From positions 23,617 through 87,616 of IMG/VR virus record IMGVR_UViG_3300042311_001128: 64,000 bases of DNA; one strand, 5' to 3'. The notes below the pieces were generated by a model that was not told the origin of the DNA, made no database searches, and worked only from the letters and a program-made list of their open reading frames with translations. This DNA is from a virus. The translations under genes and the position numbers were made by a program. This document shows, piece after piece, positions 41,626-52,232 of this stretch (the first letter of the stretch is position 1; each line of letters begins with the position of its first letter).

Positions 41626-42071
41626 ATGACGCAATTAATGCACGGTTAGAGGCAATCGCTAACCCCATTAATTGGGAAGAAATCTATTACAAATGGTGTG
41701 CCTGGGGATTACCCATCGAGGAGTGGGAAGATTGGCCAGACTGGTTAATCCTGAAAAAATATTCAGGGATTCAAAAAGTCAAATGTGAAGAAATTAATTC
41801 ACTATCGGCTACGGTTAGTCAAATTGCCGCCATGGTTCACGCCTACCTAATAGCACAATCTAAAGAAGGTTCTAAGTCACAAAGTCTTAATCCTGGTGAT
41901 TTTCTGCCTTACCAGTTTAAAGAAAATAAAAAATATTTTCTTGATCAAGAAACCGCTCAAATTCTGTTAGAAGCTATGCAAGCTGGCCAAGTGCCAGTCT
42001 TCGCCACTCAGATAATAGTCGATTGCGGACTATACGACGAAATAATTCAATTAGTAGGGGAGAAAAGCTAA
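41619..42071 (+). CDS. T-type extension of the tail assembly chaperone (about 150 aa, by -1 frameshift)
   Basis: No start codon exists near its beginning; the frame is entered from the slippery site. It contains KWCAWGLPIEEWEDWPDW, aromatic-rich as in lambda T-like or GT C-terminal parts, and its stop overlaps the tape measure start (TAATG). An internal ATG at 41832 would give only the last 79 residues. Confidence 0.7.
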   Translation, partial: RIDDAINARLEAIANPINWEEIYYKWCAWGLPIEEWEDWPDWLILKKYSGIQKVKCEEINSLSATVSQIAAMVHAYLIAQSKEGSKSQSLNPGDFLPYQFKENKKYFLDQETAQILLEAMQAGQVPVFATQIIVDCGLYDEIIQLVGEKS

Positions 42072-45000
42072 TGTCTTTATCACTTGGTACTTTAGAAATC
42101 GGTCTAGGGCTAAATACATCTCAGTATGATGCCGGTATCAAATCGGCTAAAGACCAGCTTTCTTCCTTAGAGCAAAAAGTTATTACTCCCAAGGTCGATC
42201 ACCGTCCGTTAGATGCCTTGAACCAGCATCTAACGGTTAAAGAGAATCATTATGATAAACTTAATAAAAAGATTATTGCTCCTAAAGTCAATCACGTTGC
42301 ATTAGAAGCATTAAACGAGTATTTAACTGTTACAGAAAAGCGCATCGATGAATTTAATAAGAAAGTCATTAAAGTTCAAGTTGATGACACAGAATTATTG
42401 GCACTTCAAAAACAATTAGAAGAAACTCTTGCTTTACAAAATCAAGTTATTGAGTCTTCTAAAGAAACTACTATTAAGCCAACAACAGACAGTCAAAATC
42501 TTACAAAACTTCAAAAAGACCACGAAAAAACAAATATTGCACAAGAAAAAACAAGAAAAAAAGCCAATCAAAACGTATCAATAACAACAAGTAATCAAAA
42601 TCTAACAAAACTTGATCAACAGCACAAACAAACTCAAATCAAGACAATACCTGTTACAACAGAACAGCAAAATATATCTCAAAGACCTGTTGCACCAGAG
42701 CAGCAAAATATATCTCAAAGACCCAATATTCGAGGTGGTGGGTTTAGTGCAATGGTAGCCGTGGAGTTATTGTCGCAAATTTTGTCAGGATCATTGACCA
42801 AAATTTTGTCAGCAGTATTACCAGCAATACTAAAAGTTGTTGAAACTAGAAAGAATTTTGTCAGTGCAGTAATGTCAATGCCTGCCAACTTTTTAAAGAG
42901 CTATTCAGAAGGCGCGGCTTACACTTACGCGGATATATTTACCAGGAATAATATTAAAGCTTTTGACAAAGAAGCAGGAACAAACTTGTACGAAACTGGT
43001 GGATCCGATCTCGGTAAGCTTGCTGGGAAAACAGTTAGAAAAGGCAAAACAGTATTAAACGAGCATTTAGAAACTGAATCGGCACAAAAAGGTTCTGAGG
43101 CTATAGCAGACGCAACTAAAAGAACAAAAGAAGAAATGGCAGAATTAAAAAAGTTAGCCATTGAATTTTATAATACTCAAGACCCTAGTAAAGCACAAGA
43201 GTTAGCAAAACAATTGTTAAAAGTATCTGATTCAATGAGACAAGTTGCAATGTCTCCTATCGATACTTTTGCTAATGCAAGAAAAGAACTAAAATCAGGT
43301 GAGTCTATCGCAAAAGCTAGAAAACAATCAGCAACAGTCCAACTAGACGAAAAAGCTGTAAGTGAAGCAAAAAAAATAGTTTTTGTTTCTGGGGGTTTTG
43401 CTGGTAAACAGGGAGAAGGAAGCAAAGAAATTGCTGAAAATCTTCAACCAAAACTAGAAGATGGGGTTTTAGTTATCCCTATTGCTAATAAAGCAACTGA
43501 TTTAAGTACATCCATTAAAGATAATCCCTTGAAATGGGCTGGTGAAGCAGCCGCTCAAACAGTGGGGCAAGGATTGTCAGGGACTAACGAAGATTCAGTT
43601 TCAATGCTTGCTGCAGTTATCAAGGCTAGAGAATTAAATCCTAATGCTCAAATTGATTTACTTGGTTATTCTGCTGGGGGTTTTGTTTCTGAAGGTGCGA
43701 CTAGATTGGCAAACCAAGCTGGTATTGAAAATATAAAAGGGGTAGCTATTGCTACCCCGTCAATGGTCGGGACTACTCAAATGGATAATTTTTCTCGTTA
43801 TATAGGAGAGAATGACCCTATTAGACTAGCAGAACAAACTATGGGGACATCAGATGTATCCAAGCAAAGTCAAGTTATTTCCGATATTGCGTCACATTCT
43901 TCTTCTGACTACCTTGAAAACGCAGAAATTATCAAGATATTGAATAAAGAAGTTGATAAATTACAGGAAAATATTGAAGATATTCCTGATCAATTAGAAC
44001 TATTTGATATGTCATCTTTGCAATTAAAGCAAAGAGAATTAGTAGCTATTGAAACACAGCTAAAAGAAGTCAAAGAAGCTACAAAACCTTTAGAACATTT
44101 AAAAGTTGATAGTATAGTAGCAACCAATATTCCTAACATTAAATTAGGCACTGAAGAGAAATCGTTTGAGATTCCTAGTATTAGTTCAAAAAATAACCCG
44201 TCTAAAAATATAACAACCGACAATAAAGTTAGTAGCAATATAGGTGTTAAAGAAAAAGAACTTGTGTCACTGTCTAAACAGACAAAAGACTTAAAGTCTT
44301 TAATTCAAAGTAATCCTGCATCTGCTGATATTGTTAAAGCACAGGCTCAAACTGACGCAATTAGAAAATGGTTTAGTGATCGTTATCAAAAATTAAAAAC
44401 ATTAATAGATTCTGGTGAATTAGACCAAGCAAAAAAAGTAGCTAATGAAATATTAATTGCCAAAGAACAAGCCTCTTCTGATTTAGAAGACATACTAAAA
44501 TTACTCAAAGAAGCTGGACAGCCCACTTCTATAGCTTCTGGGGGAGTCGGTGCTTCTGTTCAGTCTGCAAAAGGATACTTAAGTAGTACAGGAAAAAAAG
44601 TTCAGACTGCTCAAGAAACAATTGGTATAAAAGAATTATCTCCTATTAAATCAGGACTAATTCAACAAATTCAGAAAACTGGTGTCAATACTACTACAGT
44701 AGGCTTTAAAACTCTATTCGCAAAGGCTATAGAACAATCGGCAAAATCAATAGCTTCTGGTGGGAATAAAGAGTTAATAGAGGCTAATTTAGAGAAACTA
44801 ATCTTAAGCTTAAATCCTGTTTTAGCAAATAAAAATAAGACTAAAGGACTTGGCTCTGACATTATAGAAGGGATAAAAATAGGAATTAAAAGCGAGTCTG
44901 GTGATTTAGATGCAGAAATGCGGGAAATTGCTTTAACCTTACCGAAAACAATTAGAGATACACTTGAGATTCAATCTCCATCAAAAGTTATGATGCGAAT

Positions 45001-48000
45001 TGGTCGTGACATCAAAAGAGGTTTAATACTAGGACTAGATGGAATAACAACTGAATTAAAATTTAAGGAGATAGAGATAAAAGATTTTGTCGGGAAAGTA
45101 AAATCTTTAGACCGTGAATCCTTAAAAACTAATGTCCAAAAAGCAGGGAAAAGAATTTTTAATGCACTTCCTAGTAATGTAAGAAATGAAGTAAAGTTTA
45201 GACAATGGGAGATGGAAGAATCTGCTAAACAAATGCAACCCCTAAACCGTGAAACAATAAAAACAAATATTAAACAGGTAGGGAGAAAAGTTTTTAATAT
45301 TGGAGGGATTCTTGATAAAATTGATGATTTTAAAAGTAAAAGTAAGCTAGAGCAACTTAGCACCATTGCTGATAAAGTTGAAAGATCACTTGATAAATTA
45401 CCAGAACCAATTAAGAAAGTTGCTGGACTAATAAGAAACGCAATATTAGGTATAGTTGGTTTTAACGTCCTTGAATCAACTATTGGTTTATTAAATAAAT
45501 TTGGAAAAGAAGCTTTTCAAACAGCAATTGAAGCAGAGCGGTTAGAAATGGCTTTATCTTTAACCACAGACGACGCTGAGTCTGCTTTATCTAGGCTAAA
45601 AGTACAAGCAGATAAACTTGGAACATCTTTTTTGTCTTCTGCCAAAAACTATCAGCAGTTTAGTGCTGCTGTAATAAACACTTCACTAGAGTTTCAAAAA
45701 GATAAAATTTTTGAAGGAATAACATTAGGATTGGCTACTAGAGGTGCTAATTCTCAACAGCAAGACAGAGCTTTACTAGCTATTACTCAAATAGCTAGTA
45801 AAGGTCGTGTTTCAATGGAAGAACTTAACTCTCAGTTAGGTGAAGCAATGCCAGGCGCGTTACAGATTGCCTCTAGAGCTTATGGTGTAACGTCTCAAGA
45901 ATTTATTAAATTAATTGAGTCTGGATCAGTAGCATCAGATGAATTTTTGTCGAAATTTGCAACTCAAACTACTTTAGAATCAGCAGGAGGGATTAATGTA
46001 ATTAATGACACGGCTTTTGCTCAAGTTGCAAAACTTGAAAATCAATTAAACTTGCTTCGCATAGAAATGGGAAAACCTTTATTAGAAGTGGCTAAATTAG
46101 GGATACCTACAGTTATCAATGGACTTAGGACTTTAGAGGATCATGGAGATAAAATTGTAGCTACTTTTGTTTCGATGGGGATTGTCGTATCGGGTGTATT
46201 TGTTCAAATGTTACACAGGCTTGGTCTTTTAAAGTTAGGGCTAAAAGCACTAGGAGTTACCGCAGCATCTACAAAAGCATCAATTGCACAAATAGGTATA
46301 GGATTTGTTAAAGGGCTAGGATGGACTGCTTTAGTCTTTGGTGTAATGGAAGCTTTTAAAGGGCTTTATCAATACATCAACGCAGGCTCCGAAGAGTCTA
46401 AACGATCCCTTAAATCAACTCAAGAATCGTTACAAGAATTGAGACGATTACTAGAAAAACCTTTACCTATACCTAAAGCTTCTACTGTTATAACTGATAG
46501 TGCAACCGCAATTCAGCAATTTAAAAACAACAGAGAAAGAGATAAAAGTTTAGAGTTTGCTGCGGGGGGACTAAGTGATACAACACAAATCTTAAAATTA
46601 TCAACTGACACATTTAGTGATACAAAGATTACCGAATTTACGGGTAAACTTGACACATTGCGGCAAAAAACGAAAGACCTCAAGATAGATGAAATCATAG
46701 CTAGTGGAGATGCTGACGTTAAAAAAGCTACATCTGTTCGTCAAGAAATTGCGAAAGTAAACCAAGAAATACAAGCTTTAACGGAAAAATACTTTCCTCA
46801 AATTGGGCTTATTGTTAATGAGATAGCATCTACAGAAGAAAGAATTACAGCAATTAAAAAAGTTTTAGACGATCCAGAGTCTTCTAATTCCCAAAAAGAT
46901 AATGCTAGTATCCAGCTAGAAATTACTGAAGTTCAACTTAGAAAATTAAAAGAATCGCAAGAAAAATATAACGAAGCAGTCAAAGAGAATTTAGTCAACT
47001 ATCAACGATTAACAGAACAAATAAATAAAGTAGCAAGAGCTTTATCTAATATTGAATTTGTCTCTAGTGGTCGAACTATTTTGTCTGAAACAGATATTAA
47101 ACGACAAGTTTTATCTGGGAACCTGAAGCCGTTTGAAATAGACTTGACCGTTAGAGAACAGAGCCTATCTATTGTCAAGGATCAGTTTAATTCGCTTAAT
47201 GGATTACTGGCAACTAAAGAAAAAGAATTACAAAACACTCTAACAGATCAGATTAATCAGCGAATAACTGAGTTAATGCCTGAATTAAATGGAATAGATT
47301 TTAGAACGGCATTACAGCAGGGAAGTGTGTCACCAGAAGCTATAGGTGATCGGTTACAGCAGTTGGGAGATCAAGCGCCTTTTGAATTAAACCAGGTATT
47401 AGAAACAGCTAAACAGCAAGCATCTATTAGACGACAAACTTTAACTATTGATAAATCAATTGTTGATACAGAACTAGAAATTGCTAACGCTAGACGAGAG
47501 CGTGCAAGAAATGCCAGACAAGCATCCATAGTCGGCGACAATGTCAACGAGAGAATTGCTACTTTAAGGCAATTACCCTTTGGGGGGACAGCCGCTTCCT
47601 ATCGGGATGCCTTATCAGAAGTTCGCAACCAAGAGAGATTATTAGGAGAGGCTTATCGTCGATTAGAAAGTGCGTCAGACGACCCTAATGTGATTCAGCA
47701 AGAGGTTGATAATACCCGATTAGCCCTAGAACAAGCCCGCGCTAACCTATTACAGCAACAAACATCACTACAAGACTATTACCGCAACCTTGGCCGTCAG
47801 ATAATCGACTTTAATCGTCAGATTGAAGATTATAGAAGACAGATTGAAGATGCTCAACTGTCAGCTTTTAGAGGAAATCGTTCTCTATCTGAAAGTTACA
47901 CTGATTTAGTCAGGGAACTCGATAAGAACCTCTTAAATGCCCAAAATCAGCTACTGGATGCGACCGATAGAATCAGGGTACAGCAAGTTAAAAACCGTTT

Positions 48001-51000
48001 ATTAATACCCGGTACAAGCGACGCTGGTAAAGAATTAGGTGACATTTTCCTAGAATTTGTCCAGGGACAAGCTGACCTTGCCAGTCGCGGTCGCACCTTC
48101 CAATCCCGAACCGAGGAGATAGAAACTTCCTATATCTCTACTCTAAGAAATATTCGTAACTTACAAGAGCAACAGCAAGACGCTGAAAGAAGCCGACTAA
48201 GAACGATTGAGGATATTAAACGGACTCAAGAAAACCTTAATCGCACCTTAGCTGACTTAATCCGACAAACCAATAAAGAATTAGGCTTTATTCCCCAATC
48301 AATCAAGGATATTGTCACAAATCTTAATACACTTCCAGAACCAATTAAATTAATCAATTCTGAGTTAGTGGCTATTCCCCCAAATATTAAGACCTCTGGA
48401 GAAGACTTAATAAAAAGTATAGAAGAAACTGCGGAGGGAATTAGAAAAGCTAAGGAAGGTTTGATACTACCAGCACCTAGTAATTTCACCCCTGCTCCTG
48501 TGTGGAATGGGGGAGGGTTTTTACCGCCGCCACCGCCACAGTCGTCTTCAATTTCCAAAGGGTTAACACCACGCGGTCAAGAATTATCTCAGCATTTAAA
48601 CAATCCTCGCGTCAAGGCCTTTCTTGATGTTATTGCTTACGCAGAAGGTACTGCCAAGATGCCAAATCAGGGATATAACACCCTTTTTGGCCATGGACAA
48701 TTTAGTTCTTTCGCAGACCATCCACGCCAAAGAATTCCGTTTGGATCAACCAGTTCATCGGCATCTGGAAGATACCAGATCATGGATTTTACATGGAATG
48801 AAGAAAAAGCAAAATTAGGATTAAAAGATTTTTCTCCTGTCTCTCAAGATTTAGTCGCATTAAGCCGTATTCTAATGAGAGGTGGATTAGACGAGCTTCT
48901 TAAGGGAGATATTCGTGGGGCAATTAACGCAACCCGCAAAGAATGGGCATCTTTCCCAGGGGCTAATTACCCAGGGCAAGGCATGAAACGGATGGAAGAC
49001 CTGTTAAAGGTTTACGATCAGTCTTTACGAAAATACCAACCAAATGCCCCTCGTACTCAATCCGAACTAGACGCACTGCGATATGACGGCAATCCTGCTA
49101 ACAGCGGAGCATCAAACCGTATTCGACAAATCAGAAGAAATCAAGGCGGTTTACCCACTCCATCAACTTCCACCCCTAACCCTTCTCCATCAGTTCAGCA
49201 ACAAATCACCAACAGATTACCAAAAAATATTCAATCTGTTTTAGTTCAAGAAGTTGGCGGAAAAACTGTATATTCTAAAAACGCTCAAACACCCCCAGCG
49301 TCACCAGCTAGTACAATTAAAGTTATTATTGCTGATTTGATTGCCAAAGAAATAACAAGCGGAAAACTTTCCTTAAAAGATGCTATCGCCATAAAATTGC
49401 CTTTGGTTGATCCACACGGACAATTAAAAGCCAATCAAGTTAAAACAGTTGAACAGCTAGTACAGTTAATGCTAGAAAAGTCAGATAATACGGCAACTAA
49501 TGTTTTAATTGATCGGCTAGGTGGGCTAACCAAAGCTACAGAATTAGCCAGAAAAGAAGGTTATAAAAACACTACTATTTCTAGGTATTTAAATATACCA
49601 GGCAGTGGAACTCCAAACATTTCAACAGCACAAGACGTAACGTCAGCTATGCAGTCTTTAATTAAAAATCAAAATCCTGCAAGTCAATTAGCTGAACAAT
49701 CTCTGAGACAAACAAGAAATTTTAAGTATAATAATGAAATCGGCGGAAAAATTGGAAATAACTCTAAAGTTATTGGTAATGTTGGACTGGTAAACATTAA
49801 TGGGAAAGAATATATTGTAACTGCTTATGCAAACATTAACGGCAATCAACTAAATAATCGAAAAATAATAACTAATGCTACTAATGCAATTAGCCAATCC
49901 ATTAAAGACTCCACCCCTAATCCTTCTCCTGCCCGTGTTTTAACAAAAGAAGAAACAAAAGAAGGAAAAGGTGGTCCAGAATTTAGTAGTCCTCCACCTA
50001 TAGCCCAATTACCGACTCTACCTAATCAAAATCAAGATAATTTCTGGGATGCCGATTTACCACCGGTTCTTAAAGACAATCCGATTAACTTCCAGAGTCC
50101 TAATTTACCGCCCGTTCCTAATCTTCCTACAGGTAATCTTGGCGCAGCGGCTGATCAAAATCGCAAAGCTGAAATAGCCAATCAAAACGCTGAGGAGTTC
50201 TTAAGACAACTAGAAGAGCAACAAAATCTAAACAATGCTCTTGACAGATCAATGAAATTTAGACGGCAGCAAGAGGAAGATGCCCGTGCATTAGAACGTA
50301 CTTTAAGAGATGCTTCCGAGAATGTCGCTGATTTGACTATCAACTCTAAAGGGTATCTGACAGTACAAGAAGAAATTAATAAGAGTGCTACAGAAGTCTC
50401 TCGACAATATCGCTCTCAGATTGAATCACTAGAAGACCAGCGACGGACTTTACTTTTAAATGCTGAGGCTCAACAAAAATACAGCGACGCGATAAAAGAA
50501 ATCTTAGGAGAATTTCAAAGAAAAGGTATAGCTCTCCCCCCTGAATTTCTCAAAGAAATGACAGATAGTATTGATGCTTTAGCTAAACGCGCTGAATTAG
50601 CTAAAGAACAGGTAGCAATTCTTGATCAAGCGATTGAACAATTAGGCAAGAATCAGGGAGTAGCCAGCTTAGAAGCATCATTTAGAAAAACCAGAGATAC
50701 AGTCAGGAGTATTCGTGATCGGTTAAATGATTTAACTGTTCAAAGAATGAAATTAGAGAATCAATCCCGACCGACTTTATTTGATGATTCTGCTATCCTT
50801 GCCGAACGTATTAGCCTACAAAAAGAAAAAGAGGAACTAGAAGATTATTTAGAGCCTTACAAAGACTTACCACAGTACGCTGATTTTGTAGCTAATATCC
50901 GATCAGAATGGGAAAAACTTGCAGAATTAAGATTAGAGCGAGTAGCATTAGATGCCTCTCCAAATCGCGGCGCAGCTGAAAGCTTTTTCTCTGATATTAG

Positions 51001-51811
51001 AGAAGGAAAAGGAATAGGATCGGCTTTTAGTAGTCTTGGATTAAATATTGCAACTAAATTTGTCGAAGGTATCACTAGGCCTGCTATCGATGCTTTAACT
51101 TCTGCTATCGATGGTTTTACTAAACCAATAACTCAGGCATTTGAGTCAGTATTTAATGCAATCATCGGGCCAGTAGGTAACTTTTTCACTAATGCCCTCA
51201 GTAGCATTTTTAAACCAGTAGGTAACATCTTTTCCTCTATCTTTGGGGGAGGTGGCGGCGGTGGCTTATTTAATGGCTTGCTTAGCGGAATAACAGGGAT
51301 TTTTAGTGGAGGGCTTGGGGGACTTGGTTCGATTGGATTACTTGGTAGTATAGGAGCCTCTAGCTTTGCTTCTGCTCCGGCTTCTGCTTTTTCTCTAGGT
51401 ACAGGATTCAGCCTATTTAGTGATGGTGGGAAAGTTGGGGATGCCAATGCTCCGATAGAGAAAAATATCATTTCAGCTTTTCAGCGCGAACGAGCAATGT
51501 CGGGAGGCCGAAAACCTCGATTAATCGTAGCCAATGAAGACGAATTGGTTCTTAACCCTAAAGAAACAGAAGCATATCTAGAGTACAGAAATAATGCTCC
51601 TATTAAGAACTATGCTAATGGAGGATTTGTCGGGGGTAAGCCTAATTACTCCACAACCTCAAATAACAATAGCTCTAATCAGTCTTTGGTAATTAATAGC
51701 ACCAATAACGTGACTGTAGAATCACGGAATGATATGGGTTATAGTTTGAATCAATTGAAAGAACGGGAAAATACACAAAATGAACGAACTAAAAAACGAT
51801 TCTTTGGGTAA
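42071..51811 (+). CDS. Giant tape measure protein with alpha/beta-hydrolase, muramidase and beta-lactamase-like domains (3246 aa)
   Basis: ATG 42071 overlaps the previous stop (TAATG). Long coiled coils alternate with membrane-like stretches and Gly-rich ends, as in tape measures, which set tail length. Three enzyme-like insertions are visible. About 430-640: alpha/beta hydrolase with LGYSAGG (Ser534), Asp582 (ENDPIR) and His609 (ASHSS). About 2165-2315: lysozyme-type muramidase with AYAEGT (Glu2192), SGRYQIM and SQDLVAL. About 2385-2625: class A beta-lactamase/DD-peptidase fold with S-T-I-K (Ser2414, Lys2417), SDN (2471-2473) and K-I-G (2560-2562). The C-terminus holds a Gly-rich run and SDGGKVG...IVANEDELVLNPKE typical of tape-measure ends. 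The family call is near certain; the domain activities are inferred from motifs. Confidence 0.9.
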   Translation: MSLSLGTLEIGLGLNTSQYDAGIKSAKDQLSSLEQKVITPKVDHRPLDALNQHLTVKENHYDKLNKKIIAPKVNHVALEALNEYLTVTEKRIDEFNKKVIKVQVDDTELLALQKQLEETLALQNQVIESSKETTIKPTTDSQNLTKLQKDHEKTNIAQEKTRKKANQNVSITTSNQNLTKLDQQHKQTQIKTIPVTTEQQNISQRPVAPEQQNISQRPNIRGGGFSAMVAVELLSQILSGSLTKILSAVLPAILKVVETRKNFVSAVMSMPANFLKSYSEGAAYTYADIFTRNNIKAFDKEAGTNLYETGGSDLGKLAGKTVRKGKTVLNEHLETESAQKGSEAIADATKRTKEEMAELKKLAIEFYNTQDPSKAQELAKQLLKVSDSMRQVAMSPIDTFANARKELKSGESIAKARKQSATVQLDEKAVSEAKKIVFVSGGFAGKQGEGSKEIAENLQPKLEDGVLVIPIANKATDLSTSIKDNPLKWAGEAAAQTVGQGLSGTNEDSVSMLAAVIKARELNPNAQIDLLGYSAGGFVSEGATRLANQAGIENIKGVAIATPSMVGTTQMDNFSRYIGENDPIRLAEQTMGTSDVSKQSQVISDIASHSSSDYLENAEIIKILNKEVDKLQENIEDIPDQLELFDMSSLQLKQRELVAIETQLKEVKEATKPLEHLKVDSIVATNIPNIKLGTEEKSFEIPSISSKNNPSKNITTDNKVSSNIGVKEKELVSLSKQTKDLKSLIQSNPASADIVKAQAQTDAIRKWFSDRYQKLKTLIDSGELDQAKKVANEILIAKEQASSDLEDILKLLKEAGQPTSIASGGVGASVQSAKGYLSSTGKKVQTAQETIGIKELSPIKSGLIQQIQKTGVNTTTVGFKTLFAKAIEQSAKSIASGGNKELIEANLEKLILSLNPVLANKNKTKGLGSDIIEGIKIGIKSESGDLDAEMREIALTLPKTIRDTLEIQSPSKVMMRIGRDIKRGLILGLDGITTELKFKEIEIKDFVGKVKSLDRESLKTNVQKAGKRIFNALPSNVRNEVKFRQWEMEESAKQMQPLNRETIKTNIKQVGRKVFNIGGILDKIDDFKSKSKLEQLSTIADKVERSLDKLPEPIKKVAGLIRNAILGIVGFNVLESTIGLLNKFGKEAFQTAIEAERLEMALSLTTDDAESALSRLKVQADKLGTSFLSSAKNYQQFSAAVINTSLEFQKDKIFEGITLGLATRGANSQQQDRALLAITQIASKGRVSMEELNSQLGEAMPGALQIASRAYGVTSQEFIKLIESGSVASDEFLSKFATQTTLESAGGINVINDTAFAQVAKLENQLNLLRIEMGKPLLEVAKLGIPTVINGLRTLEDHGDKIVATFVSMGIVVSGVFVQMLHRLGLLKLGLKALGVTAASTKASIAQIGIGFVKGLGWTALVFGVMEAFKGLYQYINAGSEESKRSLKSTQESLQELRRLLEKPLPIPKASTVITDSATAIQQFKNNRERDKSLEFAAGGLSDTTQILKLSTDTFSDTKITEFTGKLDTLRQKTKDLKIDEIIASGDADVKKATSVRQEIAKVNQEIQALTEKYFPQIGLIVNEIASTEERITAIKKVLDDPESSNSQKDNASIQLEITEVQLRKLKESQEKYNEAVKENLVNYQRLTEQINKVARALSNIEFVSSGRTILSETDIKRQVLSGNLKPFEIDLTVREQSLSIVKDQFNSLNGLLATKEKELQNTLTDQINQRITELMPELNGIDFRTALQQGSVSPEAIGDRLQQLGDQAPFELNQVLETAKQQASIRRQTLTIDKSIVDTELEIANARRERARNARQASIVGDNVNERIATLRQLPFGGTAASYRDALSEVRNQERLLGEAYRRLESASDDPNVIQQEVDNTRLALEQARANLLQQQTSLQDYYRNLGRQIIDFNRQIEDYRRQIEDAQLSAFRGNRSLSESYTDLVRELDKNLLNAQNQLLDATDRIRVQQVKNRLLIPGTSDAGKELGDIFLEFVQGQADLASRGRTFQSRTEEIETSYISTLRNIRNLQEQQQDAERSRLRTIEDIKRTQENLNRTLADLIRQTNKELGFIPQSIKDIVTNLNTLPEPIKLINSELVAIPPNIKTSGEDLIKSIEETAEGIRKAKEGLILPAPSNFTPAPVWNGGGFLPPPPPQSSSISKGLTPRGQELSQHLNNPRVKAFLDVIAYAEGTAKMPNQGYNTLFGHGQFSSFADHPRQRIPFGSTSSSASGRYQIMDFTWNEEKAKLGLKDFSPVSQDLVALSRILMRGGLDELLKGDIRGAINATRKEWASFPGANYPGQGMKRMEDLLKVYDQSLRKYQPNAPRTQSELDALRYDGNPANSGASNRIRQIRRNQGGLPTPSTSTPNPSPSVQQQITNRLPKNIQSVLVQEVGGKTVYSKNAQTPPASPASTIKVIIADLIAKEITSGKLSLKDAIAIKLPLVDPHGQLKANQVKTVEQLVQLMLEKSDNTATNVLIDRLGGLTKATELARKEGYKNTTISRYLNIPGSGTPNISTAQDVTSAMQSLIKNQNPASQLAEQSLRQTRNFKYNNEIGGKIGNNSKVIGNVGLVNINGKEYIVTAYANINGNQLNNRKIITNATNAISQSIKDSTPNPSPARVLTKEETKEGKGGPEFSSPPPIAQLPTLPNQNQDNFWDADLPPVLKDNPINFQSPNLPPVPNLPTGNLGAAADQNRKAEIANQNAEEFLRQLEEQQNLNNALDRSMKFRRQQEEDARALERTLRDASENVADLTINSKGYLTVQEEINKSATEVSRQYRSQIESLEDQRRTLLLNAEAQQKYSDAIKEILGEFQRKGIALPPEFLKEMTDSIDALAKRAELAKEQVAILDQAIEQLGKNQGVASLEASFRKTRDTVRSIRDRLNDLTVQRMKLENQSRPTLFDDSAILAERISLQKEKEELEDYLEPYKDLPQYADFVANIRSEWEKLAELRLERVALDASPNRGAAESFFSDIREGKGIGSAFSSLGLNIATKFVEGITRPAIDALTSAIDGFTKPITQAFESVFNAIIGPVGNFFTNALSSIFKPVGNIFSSIFGGGGGGGLFNGLLSGITGIFSGGLGGLGSIGLLGSIGASSFASAPASAFSLGTGFSLFSDGGKVGDANAPIEKNIISAFQRERAMSGGRKPRLIVANEDELVLNPKETEAYLEYRNNAPIKNYANGGFVGGKPNYSTTSNNNSSNQSLVINSTNNVTVESRNDMGYSLNQLKERENTQNERTKKRFFG

Positions 51812-52211
51812 TCAAATTGTTACCGAAGCTCTTGAATGGCTCGGTACTCCTTGGTTTCATGGTCAATCGCTTAAAGGGATTGGAACCGATTGTGTAGGAT
51901 TTATTGCTGGCGTAGGGATTAAAGTCGGATTCTTGCCCCATAATTTCATTATTGAAAACTACGAACGGATTCCCCGGAATAACTTCTTAGTCAAATTCCT
52001 TGATCGGTTACTAGATAGAGTTGAAGGTGATTTGTGTAAAGGAGATATTTTGATGTTTCGTAAGTCAGGAGTAAATGGTCATGTGGGGATTTATCTGGGA
52101 GATAGTGAGTACATCCATGCTGATTCAATAAATGGCGTGATGAAGACCTATATTCATGAATACCCGCCTGCACTAATTTATCGAGTACTTACTTTAGGAG
52201 TGGTAAAATAA
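51780..52211 (+). CDS. NlpC/P60 tail-tip peptidase (143 aa)
   Basis: GTDCVGF (Cys38), GHVGIYLG (His101) and YIHAD (His113) match the NlpC/P60 catalytic triad. Phage K-type tail proteins use this fold to open peptidoglycan at entry. It overlaps the tape measure end by 32 bp. Length is that of the isolated peptidase domain. Confidence 0.85.
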   Translation: MNELKNDSLGNQIVTEALEWLGTPWFHGQSLKGIGTDCVGFIAGVGIKVGFLPHNFIIENYERIPRNNFLVKFLDRLLDRVEGDLCKGDILMFRKSGVNGHVGIYLGDSEYIHADSINGVMKTYIHEYPPALIYRVLTLGVVK

Positions 52212-52232
52212 TAGAAAGCTACCTTAATCCCG

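Noticed and set aside
49181-49920. Separate antibiotic-resistance gene
   Set aside because: The beta-lactamase-like part is in one continuous frame with the tape measure, has no signal peptide or start of its own, and is more likely a wall-active domain.
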